Shown: positions 1-7,773, counted from the stretch's first letter. The stretch is DNA of 64,000 bases from Zoogloea sp016790385 (GCF_041916735.1 NZ_JAYRYY010000012.1), one strand, 5' to 3'. The notes: generated from the sequence alone by a model not told the origin. Program-made: numbers and translations.

Positions 1-380
1 CTCGAAAGGCGCTCGAAGCCTTCAAGCAACGCATTCGGGAAATGACGCGTCGCTCGGGTGGGCGCAGCCTGCCGGAGGTCGCCGAACGACTACGGACTTA
101 CATGCCGGGCTGGAAGGCGTACTTCCAGCTTGCGCAGACGCCCAAGGTGTTCCGCGAACTCGACGAGTGGCTTCGTCACCGGCTGCGTGCGTTGCAGCTC
201 AAGCACTGGCGTCGGGGCACGACGATATATCGGGAACTGAAGGCAAAGGGCGCCTCGGAAACGGACGCCCGACAGGTGGCCGCGAACAGTCGGAGGTGGT
301 GGCGTAACAGCCGCTTCCTGCTGAACCGCGCCATGCCTGTTGCCTACTTTGATCGGCTCGGCGTGCCTCGGCTTTCATGA
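1..380 (+). CDS. ltrA: Group II intron reverse transcriptase/maturase, C-terminal fragment
   Basis: This frame is open from the window edge (codons in phase from position 3) and ends at a TGA at 378-380, giving 125 visible residues. They cover the maturase (GIIM/domain X) part of group II intron proteins: a stretch around LPEVAERLRTYMPGWKAYF, then a very basic tail rich in Arg and Trp (HRLRALQLKHW, NSRRWWRNS). In the family this domain binds intron RNA and helps it fold for splicing and retrohoming. The RT palm must lie upstream of the window. A shorter internal ATG at 42 exists but is not the true start, because coding homology continues upstream of it. The copy could belong to an intact intron; nothing visible shows damage. 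Confidence 0.85.
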   Translation, partial: RKALEAFKQRIREMTRRSGGRSLPEVAERLRTYMPGWKAYFQLAQTPKVFRELDEWLRHRLRALQLKHWRRGTTIYRELKAKGASETDARQVAANSRRWWRNSRFLLNRAMPVAYFDRLGVPRLS

Positions 381-392
381 CCTCAACTGCTC

Positions 393-470
393 GAACCGCC
401 CGGTGCGGACCCGCATGCCGGGTGGTGTGGGAGGGGAACGGTCAGGTTAGCTGACCGCCCCTATCCCGAT
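393..470 (+). ncRNA. Group II intron domains V and VI
   Basis: Thirteen bases after the maturase stop there is a GC-rich hairpin (about 396-426, loop ACCC near 409-412) with the form of a bacterial group II intron domain V. A second short hairpin follows (ACGGTCAG...CTGACCG, about 438-457) that fits domain VI. The intron ends near 470. These are the catalytic core and the branch-point helix in this ribozyme class. The identification rests on position, hairpin shape and sequence style, not on a covariance search. Confidence 0.7.
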
Positions 471-686
471 TCCTGGCGCGCTGCGTCGGGGAGGTGAAGC
501 AAGTGCTTTTGCTCCTGTTGCGAAATTGCAACGCTTCATCGTCTCCCCGCATCCAAAAAACAACGCTGTCCTTGCCTCACCCTTTGCCTCGCACCCACAA
601 TGCAGGCCAACTTCTCGTTAGAGAGGTGAAATTGGTCGGTCCCGCGCAAGCGGCGCGTGCCAGTCTTCAATCAAGAGGAGAAACAT
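471..686 (+). other. Porin leader / upstream region
   Basis: This stretch lies between the intron end and the porin start. It has a near-palindrome GTTGCGAAATTGCAAC (about 518-533) and a strong ribosome-binding sequence AAGAGGAG at about 673-680. No convincing -35/-10 pair is seen, so where porin transcription starts is unclear. Short reading frames here look like chance. Confidence 0.4.
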
Positions 687-1850
687 ATGCAAAAGAAACT
701 GATCGCTCTGGCCGTCGCTGGCCTGGCTTCCACCGGTGCCTTCGCCCAAGCCAACGTGACCGTTTACGGTGTCGCTGACGCTTCCTTCGACGTCGTCAAG
801 ATCTCTGGCGATGCCAACAATGAGCTGGGCAACACCACCCGTGTTTCCACCAACTCTTCCCTGATCGGTTTCAAGGGCGCTGAAGCGCTGGGCAATGGCC
901 TGACCGCTGTGTTCCAGTTCGAAAGCGCTGTCGGTTTCGACAACGCTGGTGCACTGGGTGCCAACCGTGACAGCTACGTCGGTCTGGCCGGCGGTTTCGG
1001 TACCGTGGTTCTGGGTAACCTGACCGGCCCGACCCGCGCTCTGGGTGCTGCAGTTGATGTCAACGTCGGTGCTACCGGCATCGGCGCCAACTCCGCTCTG
1101 CTGGGCAAGCTCGGCAACAACCTGATCGGCACCACCGATGCCAGCGGCAACTACGCGGGTGGTTCCACCTGCGCCCGTTCCTCCACCTGCACGTCGATCT
1201 TCGATACCCGCTGGAAGAACGCCATTGCCTACGTGTCCCCGAGCTTCGCTGGCCTGAACGCCACCGTCGCCTACGTGGCCAACGAAAACAAGGCCCTGCA
1301 CGGCCTGACCTCCGCCAACACCACCGGTTACGATGTGGGCCTGAAGTACGCCAATGGCCCGGCCATGGCTGCTGTGACCTACAACGCCGTGTCCACCGGC
1401 AATGCTGCTGACCTGAAGATCAGCGATCTGCGCGTTGGTGGTAGCTTCAACATGGGCGCCGCTTCCCTGCGTGCCGTCTTCGATCTGGCCCGTGCTGACA
1501 ACTTCGGCGGCAACAAGGTTACCCAGGCCGTCTATGGTCTTGGCGCCACCTTCAACGTGACCCCGGCTTCCAAGCTGGTGGGTCAGGTTTATGTTGCACG
1601 TGACCTGAAGGTCAACGGCTCCAGCGCCGATGACACCGGTGCCAAGCTGTTTGAAGTGGGCGTCGAGCACAGCCTCTCCAAGCGCACCATGCTGAAGGCT
1701 ACCTACGCCATGATCAACAACGACAAGGCTGCTGCCTACGACTTCGGCATCAACGCCGTTGGCATCAACACCGGCGCTCTGCCGGGTGGCGCCAACGCTG
1801 TTGGTGGCACCGTTCAGGGTCTGTCCCTGGGTCTGCGCCACACCTTCTAA
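687..1850 (+). CDS. General bacterial porin (trimeric outer-membrane channel)
   Basis: The 387-residue product begins with a clear signal peptide (MQKKLIALAVAGLASTGAFAQ) followed by NVTVYG, the usual first strand of Neisseria/Comamonas-type porins. The rest is rich in Gly, Asn and alternating aromatic residues, and it ends in Phe (LGLRHTF), the outer-membrane assembly signature. Such porins form 16-strand trimeric channels for small hydrophilic solutes. The ATG at 687 is chosen over an upstream in-frame GTG because a good Shine-Dalgarno (AGAGGAG) lies 7 bases before it and the signal peptide starts there. Codon use is strongly biased, as in highly expressed genes. It is followed by its own terminator and then by a group II intron. 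Which solute it carries cannot be told. Confidence 0.93.
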   Translation: MQKKLIALAVAGLASTGAFAQANVTVYGVADASFDVVKISGDANNELGNTTRVSTNSSLIGFKGAEALGNGLTAVFQFESAVGFDNAGALGANRDSYVGLAGGFGTVVLGNLTGPTRALGAAVDVNVGATGIGANSALLGKLGNNLIGTTDASGNYAGGSTCARSSTCTSIFDTRWKNAIAYVSPSFAGLNATVAYVANENKALHGLTSANTTGYDVGLKYANGPAMAAVTYNAVSTGNAADLKISDLRVGGSFNMGAASLRAVFDLARADNFGGNKVTQAVYGLGATFNVTPASKLVGQVYVARDLKVNGSSADDTGAKLFEVGVEHSLSKRTMLKATYAMINNDKAAAYDFGINAVGINTGALPGGANAVGGTVQGLSLGLRHTF

Positions 1851-1877
1851 TTCAGACACTGTCTGAGTCGGAAATTG

Positions 1878-1903
1878 ACGGGCACCTTCGGGTGCCCGTT
1901 TTT
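1878..1903 (+). terminator. Rho-independent terminator of the porin gene
   Basis: A 9-bp stem (ACGGGCACC / GGTGCCCGT) with a stable TTCG tetraloop is followed by five T residues, 28 bases after the porin stop codon. The group II intron starts only four bases past the T tract. Confidence 0.9.
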
Positions 1904-1907
1904 CATG

Positions 1908-2372
1908 GTGCGCCCAGCATGGGCGCACTCCTGCGGGTGCAAGTCCCCCCGTAAGTTGATCACAGCGAACGAAGTGAAGCGCAACTGCGCGAGGGTGACC
2001 GAGCGTGGGAAGGGAAGCGTGGAGCATAAGCTGCGAGCCGATGGACAAGAATCGGATAGAAGGCGCTGCCGAGCAGGGCGAACGGGCATGGAACCGCGAA
2101 GCTCTCGTGATCAAGGCGAAGTGGCGTAACTCCGGCGGTTGTGCAGCGAAGGAGTGCGTTCTTACCTGGGGAGATCTCGCCTCATGCTTGAAAGGGCGAC
2201 GGTGCTGAGCCGGAGCGAGAAGTCAGCAGAGGCCGCAGTAGCTGCTGGTTTGGGGCGAAGGGCCGAACGAATAGGAGGGCCGAAGGCCGTGTCGCTCGGA
2301 CGTGCAATGCATCAGAAGCCTGGGAAACTGGGGCGCAACGCGGGAGGGCGAGGTGAAGCCGAGTCTGAAGCG
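1908..2372 (+). ncRNA. Group II intron 5' ribozyme region (domains I-IV part)
   Basis: This non-coding stretch runs from the intron 5' end to the RT reading frame. It starts with a short hairpin (GTGCGCCC AGCAT GGGCGCAC) usual for group II introns, and holds further G-rich segments expected of domain I. Several overlapping short frames are open here, but none shows a protein-like pattern. With domain V deleted downstream, the ribozyme should be inactive. Confidence 0.6.
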
Positions 2373-3161
2373 ATGTGTGATGAAGCACGGACGGCGCGGC
2401 ATGAAACTGGAAGCCCGGGGCGAGATGACCTGCTTGAGCGGGCGCTCGCGAAAGCGAACATGGAGGCGGCGTGGAAACGCGTCAAATTCAATCGCGGCAG
2501 TGCTGGGGCGGATGGGCTGTCGATTGCCGAGACGGCGGACTACCTGAAAGCGCATTGGCCCCGGATTCGGGAATCCTTGTTCGATGGCAGCTACCGGCCT
2601 GCGCCGGTGCGCCGCGTCCAGATCCCGAAGCCCGGTGGCGGGGTGCGCGAGTTGGGGATTCCGACGGTGACGGATTGGCTGATCCAGCAAGCCCTGCTGC
2701 AAGTCTTGCAGCCCATGATTGATCGGACGTTCTCCGAACACAGCTACGGCTTCGGGCCGGGCCGCCGGGCGCACGATGCGGTGCTCGAAGCACAGCGCTA
2801 CGTGCAGGACGGCTACCGGGTGGTGGTCGATGTGGATTTGGAGAAGTTCTTCGACCGGGTCAATCACGACATTCTGATGGAACGCTTATCGAGGCGAATC
2901 GAGGATAAGGCCGTGTTGCGGCTGATCCGTCGCTACCTTGTGGCCGGCATCATGGATGGCGGAGTGGTCATGGAGCGCTACGAAGGCACGCCGCAAGGCG
3001 GGCCGCTGTCGCCGCTCTTGGCCAAAGTGCTGTTGGACGAGGTGGATCGGGAACTGGAGGTGCGTGGCCATCGGTTCGTGCGCTATTCCGACGACTGCAA
3101 CGTGTGCTTGCGCAGCCGCCGTGCGGGCGAACGGGTGCTTGAGGGGCTGTGCCGGCTCTAG
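2373..3161 (+). pseudogene. ltrA: Group II intron reverse transcriptase, truncated
   Basis: The 262-residue frame carries RT blocks 0-5: LLERALAKANMEAAWKRV near the N terminus, IPKPGGGVRELGIPTV, the SYGFGPGRRAHDAV block, the first metal-binding Asp in VVVDVDLEKFFDRVNHD, GTPQGGPLSPLL, and YSDD with both catalytic Asp residues. It stops at a TAG at 3159-3161. In the same frame 18 more RT-like residues (DRLHLKVSETKTAI) follow before a TGA at 3216-3218, so the gene has an in-frame nonsense codon and then a deletion. The thumb and maturase domains seen in copy 1 are absent. Full family members are about 420-480 residues. The start at 2373 is a guess; the frame is open further upstream. Confidence 0.85.
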
Positions 3162-3302
3162 GATCGACTCCACTTGAAGGTTAGCGAGACCAAGACGGCG
3201 ATCGCGCCGGCGATCTGACCGTCCCTATCCCGAACAACTTCTCTACGGGATATCCGCATGAGCAGCTTTTCCCGTTGAAGGAATGTCACGCAGGATTGGA
3301 TT

Positions 3303-3348
3303 GCGCAAATGAAACTGGCCACCCGAGGGTGGCCAGTTTCATTTGCGC
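3303..3348. terminator. Perfect 22-bp inverted repeat, likely bidirectional terminator
   Basis: The arms GCGCAAATGAAACTGGCCACCC (3303-3324) and its exact complement (3327-3348) are separated by only GA. On the minus strand it lies 10 bases after the proB stop; the core CTGGCCACCC/GGGTGGCCAG is followed by TTTCATTT. The same holds on the plus strand. It thus can end proB transcripts and also block transcripts from the intron side. Confidence 0.75.
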
Positions 3349-3358
3349 TTTGTCAGGT

Positions 3359-4480
3359 TCAGCTAATTCGGACCAGATTGTCCCTGTGAATCAGTTCTGG
3401 CTCCTCGAAGAAGCCGAGGATGCCTTCGATCTCTGTTGAAGGCTTGCGGGCGATTCTCCGAGTGTCATTGCTGGCATAGTTGATCAGTCCGCGGGCTACC
3501 TCGCGACCATCGGCATTGCGGCAGGCCACTACTGCACCACGGGCGAAATCGCCATCCACGGCAGTCACGCCGATAGGTAGCAGGCTCCTGCCTGATTGCA
3601 GGGCATCTACCGCCCCTTGATCAAGGGTAAGGCTGCCGGCGAGCTGAAGGTGATCTGCCAGCCACTGTTTGCGGGCGGCGAGGGGGGTGCTGGTGGCGTA
3701 AAGCAGGGTGCCGATATCGTCGCCGGCAGCGACACGAAGAAGGGCGTCCGGCTCGCGGCCGCTGGCGATGCAGGTATGGGCACCGCTGCGTGCCGCACGT
3801 TGCGCGGCACGCACCTTGGTAATCATGCCGCCCTTGCTGATGCCGGAGCCGGCGCCCCCGGCCATGCGTTCCAGGGCCGTATTCTCCGCCCTGTCCTCGC
3901 TGATCAAGGTGGCGGTTACGTCCTGGCGCGGGTCCGCAGTGTAAAGACCTTTCTGATCGGTCAGAATGATCAGGGCGTCTGCATCAATGAGGTTGGCAAC
4001 GAGGGCTCCCAGCGTGTCGTTGTCTCCGAATTTGATTTCGTCGGTGACGACGGTGTCGTTCTCGTTGATGATAGGCACAACGCCCAGTTCAAGCAGGGTA
4101 ACCAAGGTGGAGCGGGCGTTGAGGTAGCGTGTCCGGTCGGCGAGGTCTGCATGGGTCAGCAGAATCTGCGCGGTATGCAGTTTGTTCTGTGCAAAGACGC
4201 TTTCATAGGCTTGCGCGAGGCCCATCTGGCCGACTGCAGCGGCGGCCTGAAGATGATGCATCTCCTGGGGGCGGGTGCTCCAGCCGAGGCGTTGCATGCC
4301 TGCGGCTATGGCGCCGGAGCTGACCAGAACCACTTCCCTTCCGTCTGCACGCAGTCCGGCGATCTGCCGGGCCCAGTCGGCAAGTGCTTCCAGAGCGAGG
4401 CCTTCGCCGTTGTTCGTTACAAGGGCGCTGCCGACCTTGACGACCAGCCGGCGGGCATTACGGATTGAGGTTCTCATCAT
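3359..4480 (-). CDS. proB: Glutamate 5-kinase
   Basis: ProB phosphorylates L-glutamate with ATP to give glutamyl 5-phosphate, the first and feedback-controlled step of proline synthesis. The 373-residue protein has the usual two parts: an amino-acid kinase domain (about 1-255, with KVGSALV from Lys15, VSSGAIAAGM, NENDTVVTDE and FGDNDTLGALVA, and TDQKGLYTADPR) and a C-terminal PUA domain (about 275-360) ending in an EI.GFF-type segment. The length is normal for the full-length form. Its start overlaps the end of obgE by 23 bases, an arrangement common in betaproteobacteria, so the two are probably translated from one message. A Shine-Dalgarno (AAAGAGGA) precedes tandem ATG codons at 4480 and 4477. 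Confidence 0.97.
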   Translation of the reverse strand: MMRTSIRNARRLVVKVGSALVTNNGEGLALEALADWARQIAGLRADGREVVLVSSGAIAAGMQRLGWSTRPQEMHHLQAAAAVGQMGLAQAYESVFAQNKLHTAQILLTHADLADRTRYLNARSTLVTLLELGVVPIINENDTVVTDEIKFGDNDTLGALVANLIDADALIILTDQKGLYTADPRQDVTATLISEDRAENTALERMAGGAGSGISKGGMITKVRAAQRAARSGAHTCIASGREPDALLRVAAGDDIGTLLYATSTPLAARKQWLADHLQLAGSLTLDQGAVDALQSGRSLLPIGVTAVDGDFARGAVVACRNADGREVARGLINYASNDTRRIARKPSTEIEGILGFFEEPELIHRDNLVRIS

Positions 4481-5585
4481 CGTCCTCTTTTTGTTCGTCG
4501 TCGCCTTCCTCGTCAGGAGACGCTGCGGGGGTCAGGGCAGCCATGGCGTCGGCCGCCGCCTGGGCTGCGGCCTTTTCCTCGTCGAGGATGTCCTGAATGG
4601 CAAATACGACACCTTGGCAGCCTTCACGGCTGATCGCGGAAACTTCAAAGTGGCGCTCTACCGGGCCGTAAGCGTCCAGGAAGGCCTTGACGCGTTTCTT
4701 GCGTTCGCCTTCCTCAGGGATCAGATCAAGTTTGTTTAAAACGAGCCAGCGGCGCTTGCTGACCAGTTCTTCGTCATACTTACGTAGTTCCTCGACGATC
4801 GCGTGCGCGTCGCGGACTGGATCGGCATCGGGATCGAATGGGGCGATATCAACGATGTGGAGCAGAATGTGGGTGCGTTGGAGGTGGCGCAGGAACTGGT
4901 GACCCAAGCCGGCGCCGTCGGCCGCACCCTCGATCAGGCCGGGAATGTCGGCGATCACGAAACTGCGGTTTTCCGAGGTGCGCACCACGCCCAGGTTGGG
5001 GGCGAGGGTGGTGAAGGGGTAGTCGGCCACTTTGGGTTTGGCAGACGATACGGCGCGGATGAAGGTGGATTTTCCGGCGTTGGGCATGCCCAGCAGGCCC
5101 ACGTCGGCCAGAACCTTCAGTTCGAGGTTGAGTGCTTTGCGCTCGCCTTCCTGGCCCATGGTCTTCTTGCGGGGCGCGCGGTTGGTGCTGGTCTTGAAAT
5201 GCAGGTTGCCCAGGCCGCCGCGGCCACCGCGGGCAATCATCACGCGCTTGCCGTCGGCGTCAAGATCGGCGACGAGTTCGCCGGTCTCCTGCATGGTGAT
5301 GATGGTGCCGACAGGCATACGCAGCTCAATGTCGTTACCGCCCTTGCCGTAGCAATCCGCGCCGCGACCATTCTCGCCGCGCTCGGCGAGGAAGGTGCGC
5401 TTGTAGCGGAAGTCGATCAGGGTGTTGAGATTACGGTCGGCAACGGCGTACACATCGCCGCCCTTGCCGCCGTCGCCACCATCCGGGCCGCCCATGGGGA
5501 TGTATTTTTCGCGGCGGAAGGTGGCGGCGCCGTTACCGCCGTCACCGGCGATGACTTCAATACGGGCTTCGTCGAAAAATTTCAT
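4458..5585 (-). CDS. obgE: Obg family GTPase (ribosome assembly, CgtA)
   Basis: The protein is a conserved GTPase that binds the large ribosomal subunit and links its assembly to growth state. The 375 residues show the glycine-rich Obg fold at the N terminus (about 1-158, with repeated GG motifs such as GGDGGKGGDV and ARGGRGGLGN), then the G domain with P-loop GMPNAGKST, switch DYPFTTLAPNLG, DIPGLIEGA and NKLDLI. The C-terminal tail is acidic (many Glu and Asp after about residue 350), as in proteobacterial ObgE. It lies behind rplU-rpmA, the usual order, but a terminator at 5625-5650 separates it from rpmA, so it may be read by partial read-through or from its own start. Confidence 0.97.
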   Translation of the reverse strand: MKFFDEARIEVIAGDGGNGAATFRREKYIPMGGPDGGDGGKGGDVYAVADRNLNTLIDFRYKRTFLAERGENGRGADCYGKGGNDIELRMPVGTIITMQETGELVADLDADGKRVMIARGGRGGLGNLHFKTSTNRAPRKKTMGQEGERKALNLELKVLADVGLLGMPNAGKSTFIRAVSSAKPKVADYPFTTLAPNLGVVRTSENRSFVIADIPGLIEGAADGAGLGHQFLRHLQRTHILLHIVDIAPFDPDADPVRDAHAIVEELRKYDEELVSKRRWLVLNKLDLIPEEGERKKRVKAFLDAYGPVERHFEVSAISREGCQGVVFAIQDILDEEKAAAQAAADAMAALTPAASPDEEGDDEQKEDDDENLNP

Positions 5586-5624
5586 GGGTGTTTCCGGTTG
5601 GGACGTGCATTGAAACCCTGAAAG

Positions 5625-5650
5625 AAAAAAGCCCTATCGCTAGATAGGGC
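5625..5650 (-). terminator. Terminator between rpmA and obgE
   Basis: Read on the minus strand, the stem GCCCTATC / GATAGGGC (5643-5650 and 5631-5638) with a 4-base loop is followed by a run of six T. It lies 22 bases after the rpmA stop. It probably makes the ribosomal protein genes more abundant than obgE-proB in the same transcript. Confidence 0.85.
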
Positions 5651-5672
5651 TTTGAAGGCTTGCAGTCGGCGC

Positions 5673-5936
5673 TTATTCAGCGGCGGCGACGATGCTCACG
5701 GTACGGCGCTTGTTGGCGCCCTTGACGGTGAACTGCACGGTGCCTTCGGTCAGCGCAAACAGGGTGTGATCCTTGCCGATGCCGACGTTTTCGCCCGGGT
5801 GGTATTCGGTGCCGCGCTGGCGAACGATGATGTTGCCGGCGAGGACGAACTGACCGCCGTAGCGCTTGACGCCAAGACGCTTGCTTTCTGAGTCGCGGCC
5901 GTTACGGGAACTGCCGCCAGCCTTTTTGTGTGCCAT
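5673..5936 (-). CDS. rpmA: 50S ribosomal protein L27
   Basis: This 87-residue basic protein has the L27 signature: MAHKKAGGSSRNGRDS at the N terminus, whose flexible tail reaches the peptidyl transferase centre, then KRLGVKRYGGQ, ILVRQRGT-like IIVRQRGTEYHPG, and VGIGKDHTLFAL. Full length and intact. A strong Shine-Dalgarno (AGGAGAAA) lies before the ATG. It is 21 bases after rplU and is surely cotranscribed with it. There is no N-terminal extension of the kind cleaved in Firmicutes. Confidence 0.98.
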   Translation of the reverse strand: MAHKKAGGSSRNGRDSESKRLGVKRYGGQFVLAGNIIVRQRGTEYHPGENVGIGKDHTLFALTEGTVQFTVKGANKRRTVSIVAAAE

Positions 5937-5957
5937 GTCGGTTTCTCCTTGGGCCGC

Positions 5958-6269
5958 TTAGGCCGAAATCGCTTCGATGCGAAGCTCGGTGTAGTTCTGG
6001 CGATGCCCCTGATGCTTCTGGTAGTGCTTGCGACGACGCATCTTGAAGATCTTGATCTTGTCGTGACGGCCGTGGGAAACCACGGTGGCCGTGACGCTGG
6101 CGCCGGTCACCACAGGGGTGCCGATCTTGACCGACTCGCCTTCGCCGACCATGAAGACCTGGTCGATGGTGATTTGCGAGCCCACGTCTGCCGGTATCTG
6201 TTCTACTTTGAGTTTTTCGCCGGCAACAACGCGATACTGCTTGCCGCCGGTTTTTATGACCGCGTACAT
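5958..6269 (-). CDS. rplU: 50S ribosomal protein L21
   Basis: The 103-residue protein starts with MYAVIKTGGKQYRV and contains GEKLKVEQIPA, ITIDQVFMVGEGE and the basic C-terminal KIKIFKMRRRKHYQKHQGHRQ, all typical of L21, which binds 23S rRNA in the large subunit. The frame is open 22 codons further upstream, but the start at 6269 is clear from family length and from the CGGAG ribosome site 9 bases before it. It is the first gene of the rplU-rpmA-obgE-proB group and lies just behind a near-consensus promoter. Confidence 0.98.
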   Translation of the reverse strand: MYAVIKTGGKQYRVVAGEKLKVEQIPADVGSQITIDQVFMVGEGESVKIGTPVVTGASVTATVVSHGRHDKIKIFKMRRRKHYQKHQGHRQNYTELRIEAISA

Positions 6270-6306
6270 GGATGTACTCCGATAAAGGGTTTTCAGGAAA
6301 CGCGGC

Positions 6307-6335
6307 AGTATATCTGAGGTGCCAGATCGTGTCAA
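6307..6335 (-). promoter_or_regulatory. Sigma-70 promoter of rplU-rpmA
   Basis: On the minus strand, TTGACA (6335-6330) and TATACT (6312-6307) are 17 bases apart, an almost perfect housekeeping promoter. It lies 37 bases upstream of the rplU start and just past the stop codon of the preceding gene. Confidence 0.88.
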
Positions 6336-6352
6336 ACCGCGCTATGGCGGCG

Positions 6353-7216
6353 TTACTGGCCGATGCGCTCCTGGCGAATCAGCCAGCGGCCGTCGCGGAG
6401 AGCAAGAAGGAGTGTCTTGGTTTCTCTCAGCGTCTTGCCTTGTGCGCTATAGGACTGGGTGAAGCGGGCAGTTACATCGCTGCCCTTGGTGTCGATGTCC
6501 AGATCAGATATCTGGATGCTGATCTCGCCGGGGCGGCCTAGGCGTTCCTTGCGTTGCCGAAGCCATGCGGAATGGGTGATTCCGCCGGCGGGTGAGAAGT
6601 CATCGGCGTAGTGCTTGAGGTAGGCATCCGCATCCTTGCGTTGCCAGGCGGAGGCCCATTCGGAAATGAATTTCCGGATGTCGTCTGGGGGCGTCCGCGA
6701 GCTGGTGGCGGCGTAGGCCGCGGCGGCTCGAGGCAGAACCCCTGCCGGCGGAGTGCTCTCGACGTGGGCGGGCGTTACGGTCACGGTCGCAGTCGGAGTG
6801 GGGGGGCGTCCCTCCGCGGAGTTTGCCGGGGAGGCATCTTTGGCCAGGTGAGCGACTTCCGCGGGCAGCAGGTTTTCGGTGCCCGGGACGAAGGTGGCGT
6901 TGCCGTCGGGTCGAATCAATGAGGGTTCCACCGTCTGCTCTCCTCGGGAGGGGACACTGGCCGTTATGGGCGGTGAGACGGCGGAGTTGGAGGGCGCGGG
7001 CTTCTTGAGCGCCGGCGGTGGCGCCACCGTTTCGGCCTTGGCCAATTTGCTGAGGGACGGCAAACGCCCCTCGGCACTCAACTTCATGGCAAAGACTACG
7101 GAAACAACCATGAACATCGCGATGATGCCACCCAGAAAGCAGAGCAACGTCTGTCCGGGCGTGAGCAGTCCTGTTGGCGCGTGATGGCGCGAGGCGTGGG
7201 AAGAGTGTGACGTCAT
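6353..7216 (-). CDS. Membrane-anchored protein with C-terminal NTF2-like domain
   Basis: The 287-residue product has a short N-terminal cytoplasmic segment rich in His and Ser, one membrane helix (about 21-45, LLCFLGGIIAMFMVVSVVFAM), a long Pro/Ala/Thr/Val-rich linker (about 60-175), and a compact C-terminal domain (about 180-287) with ISEWASAWQRKDADAYLKHYADDF and a final WLIRQERIGQ. The latter pattern is that of NTF2/SnoaL-like folds, as in the C-terminal domain of Cds6-type periplasmic proteins. The domain should lie in the periplasm. Its job is unknown; similar domains are often attached to envelope enzymes. It is not obviously in an operon with rplU, which has its own promoter. Confidence 0.75.
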   Translation of the reverse strand: MTSHSSHASRHHAPTGLLTPGQTLLCFLGGIIAMFMVVSVVFAMKLSAEGRLPSLSKLAKAETVAPPPALKKPAPSNSAVSPPITASVPSRGEQTVEPSLIRPDGNATFVPGTENLLPAEVAHLAKDASPANSAEGRPPTPTATVTVTPAHVESTPPAGVLPRAAAAYAATSSRTPPDDIRKFISEWASAWQRKDADAYLKHYADDFSPAGGITHSAWLRQRKERLGRPGEISIQISDLDIDTKGSDVTARFTQSYSAQGKTLRETKTLLLALRDGRWLIRQERIGQ

Positions 7217-7349
7217 CGATGTGGGGGGAAGCAGTGCCGTTGCGACGGATTCTAGGGCGACGGCTGCGTCTGCGCTGCGACTTTAGGCCGAACTGACGCT
7301 TGTTTGCAGATGGCGGGAGAGCCCCGCAAGAAACACTGTGCGGAATTGC

Positions 7350-7769
7350 TCAGGGGAGGCGCAGAAGTATCCGCATGCCAGCGGTGGGCTCGTTGCGATC
7401 AAGGTAACCGATCAGGTTGGGAGTGTCGGTCAGCCATTGCCGTGCTTCGGCCATGGAGCGGGCTTCCCTGGGGGGGAGGGCGCGCCCGGTGAAGACGAGG
7501 CGCGACCAGTAGGCCTGGATCTGCGCGGGGTTCTTGCCCGTCAGCTTGAGGTAGAACTCGTCCCTCACCGAGCCGTTGGGGAGGTCGACAAGGCTTGCGG
7601 AGCTGCCATCGCTGAGCGTGGTGCTCCGGCCCAGGTAAAGTTTCTCGGCTTGTTCCCGGGTGAGTTCGATGGGACCGCTACGATTGCTGGTGACGATGAG
7701 TATCTCCGCCCGGTTGGGGCCGGACGCCAGCAGTGCGGCAAGAAGCAGGAGGGTGTGCAGCGAACGCAT
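7350..7769 (-). CDS. Small periplasmic PBP-like (phosphate-binding-like) protein
   Basis: The 139-residue protein has a signal peptide (about 1-21, ending near GPNRAEI) and a domain resembling part of phosphate/PstS-like substrate-binding proteins: LIVTSNRSGPIELTREQAEKLYLGR, then PNGSVRDEFYLKLTGKNPAQI, WSRLVFTGRALPP, and a closing IGYLDRN. True substrate-binding proteins are 250 residues or more, so this is a one-lobe, short form. It starts 4 bases past the end of the beta-barrel gene and is the last gene of a three-gene unit with the GGDEF-EAL sensor. No transporter genes are present, so a sensing role rather than transport is more likely, by inference. The start at 7769 is chosen because the signal peptide begins there; the frame is open further upstream. 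Confidence 0.75.
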   Translation of the reverse strand: MRSLHTLLLLAALLASGPNRAEILIVTSNRSGPIELTREQAEKLYLGRSTTLSDGSSASLVDLPNGSVRDEFYLKLTGKNPAQIQAYWSRLVFTGRALPPREARSMAEARQWLTDTPNLIGYLDRNEPTAGMRILLRLP

Positions 7770-7773
7770 TGGT

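Larger units (their letters stand above)
1..470 (+). mobile_element. Group II intron copy 1, 3' part only
   Basis: The window opens inside a bacterial group II intron. It holds the C-terminal end of the intron-encoded reverse transcriptase/maturase, then the domain V and VI ribozyme elements, and ends at about 470 with the terminal bases CCTATCCCGAT. The 5' end lies outside the window. A second copy with the same 3' terminal sequence is found at 1908-3233, so the two are probably the same intron family. The intron boundary is inferred from that shared end and from the usual AY ending of group II introns. Confidence 0.8.
1908..3233 (+). mobile_element. Group II intron copy 2, internally deleted (terminator-associated, IIC-like)
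   Basis: The left end is GTGCGCCCAGC at 1908, a typical group II intron 5' end, directly behind the porin terminator. About 465 bases of ribozyme 5' region follow, then the N-terminal and palm part of the reverse transcriptase. Near 3215 the sequence jumps to the last bases of the intron, CTGACCGTCCCTATCCCGA, which match the 3' end of copy 1 (CTGACCGCCCCTATCCCGA) at all but one position. The maturase domain, domain V and most of domain VI are missing, so this copy should neither splice nor move unless helped in trans. Insertion behind a terminator hairpin is the habit of class C introns. That class is inferred from the site, not proven. Confidence 0.8.

Noticed and set aside
618..2114. 498-codon minus-strand frame across the porin
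   Set aside because: It is a shadow of the porin's biased codons; no signal peptide, no known motif, and it reads Gly/Val/His-rich nonsense.
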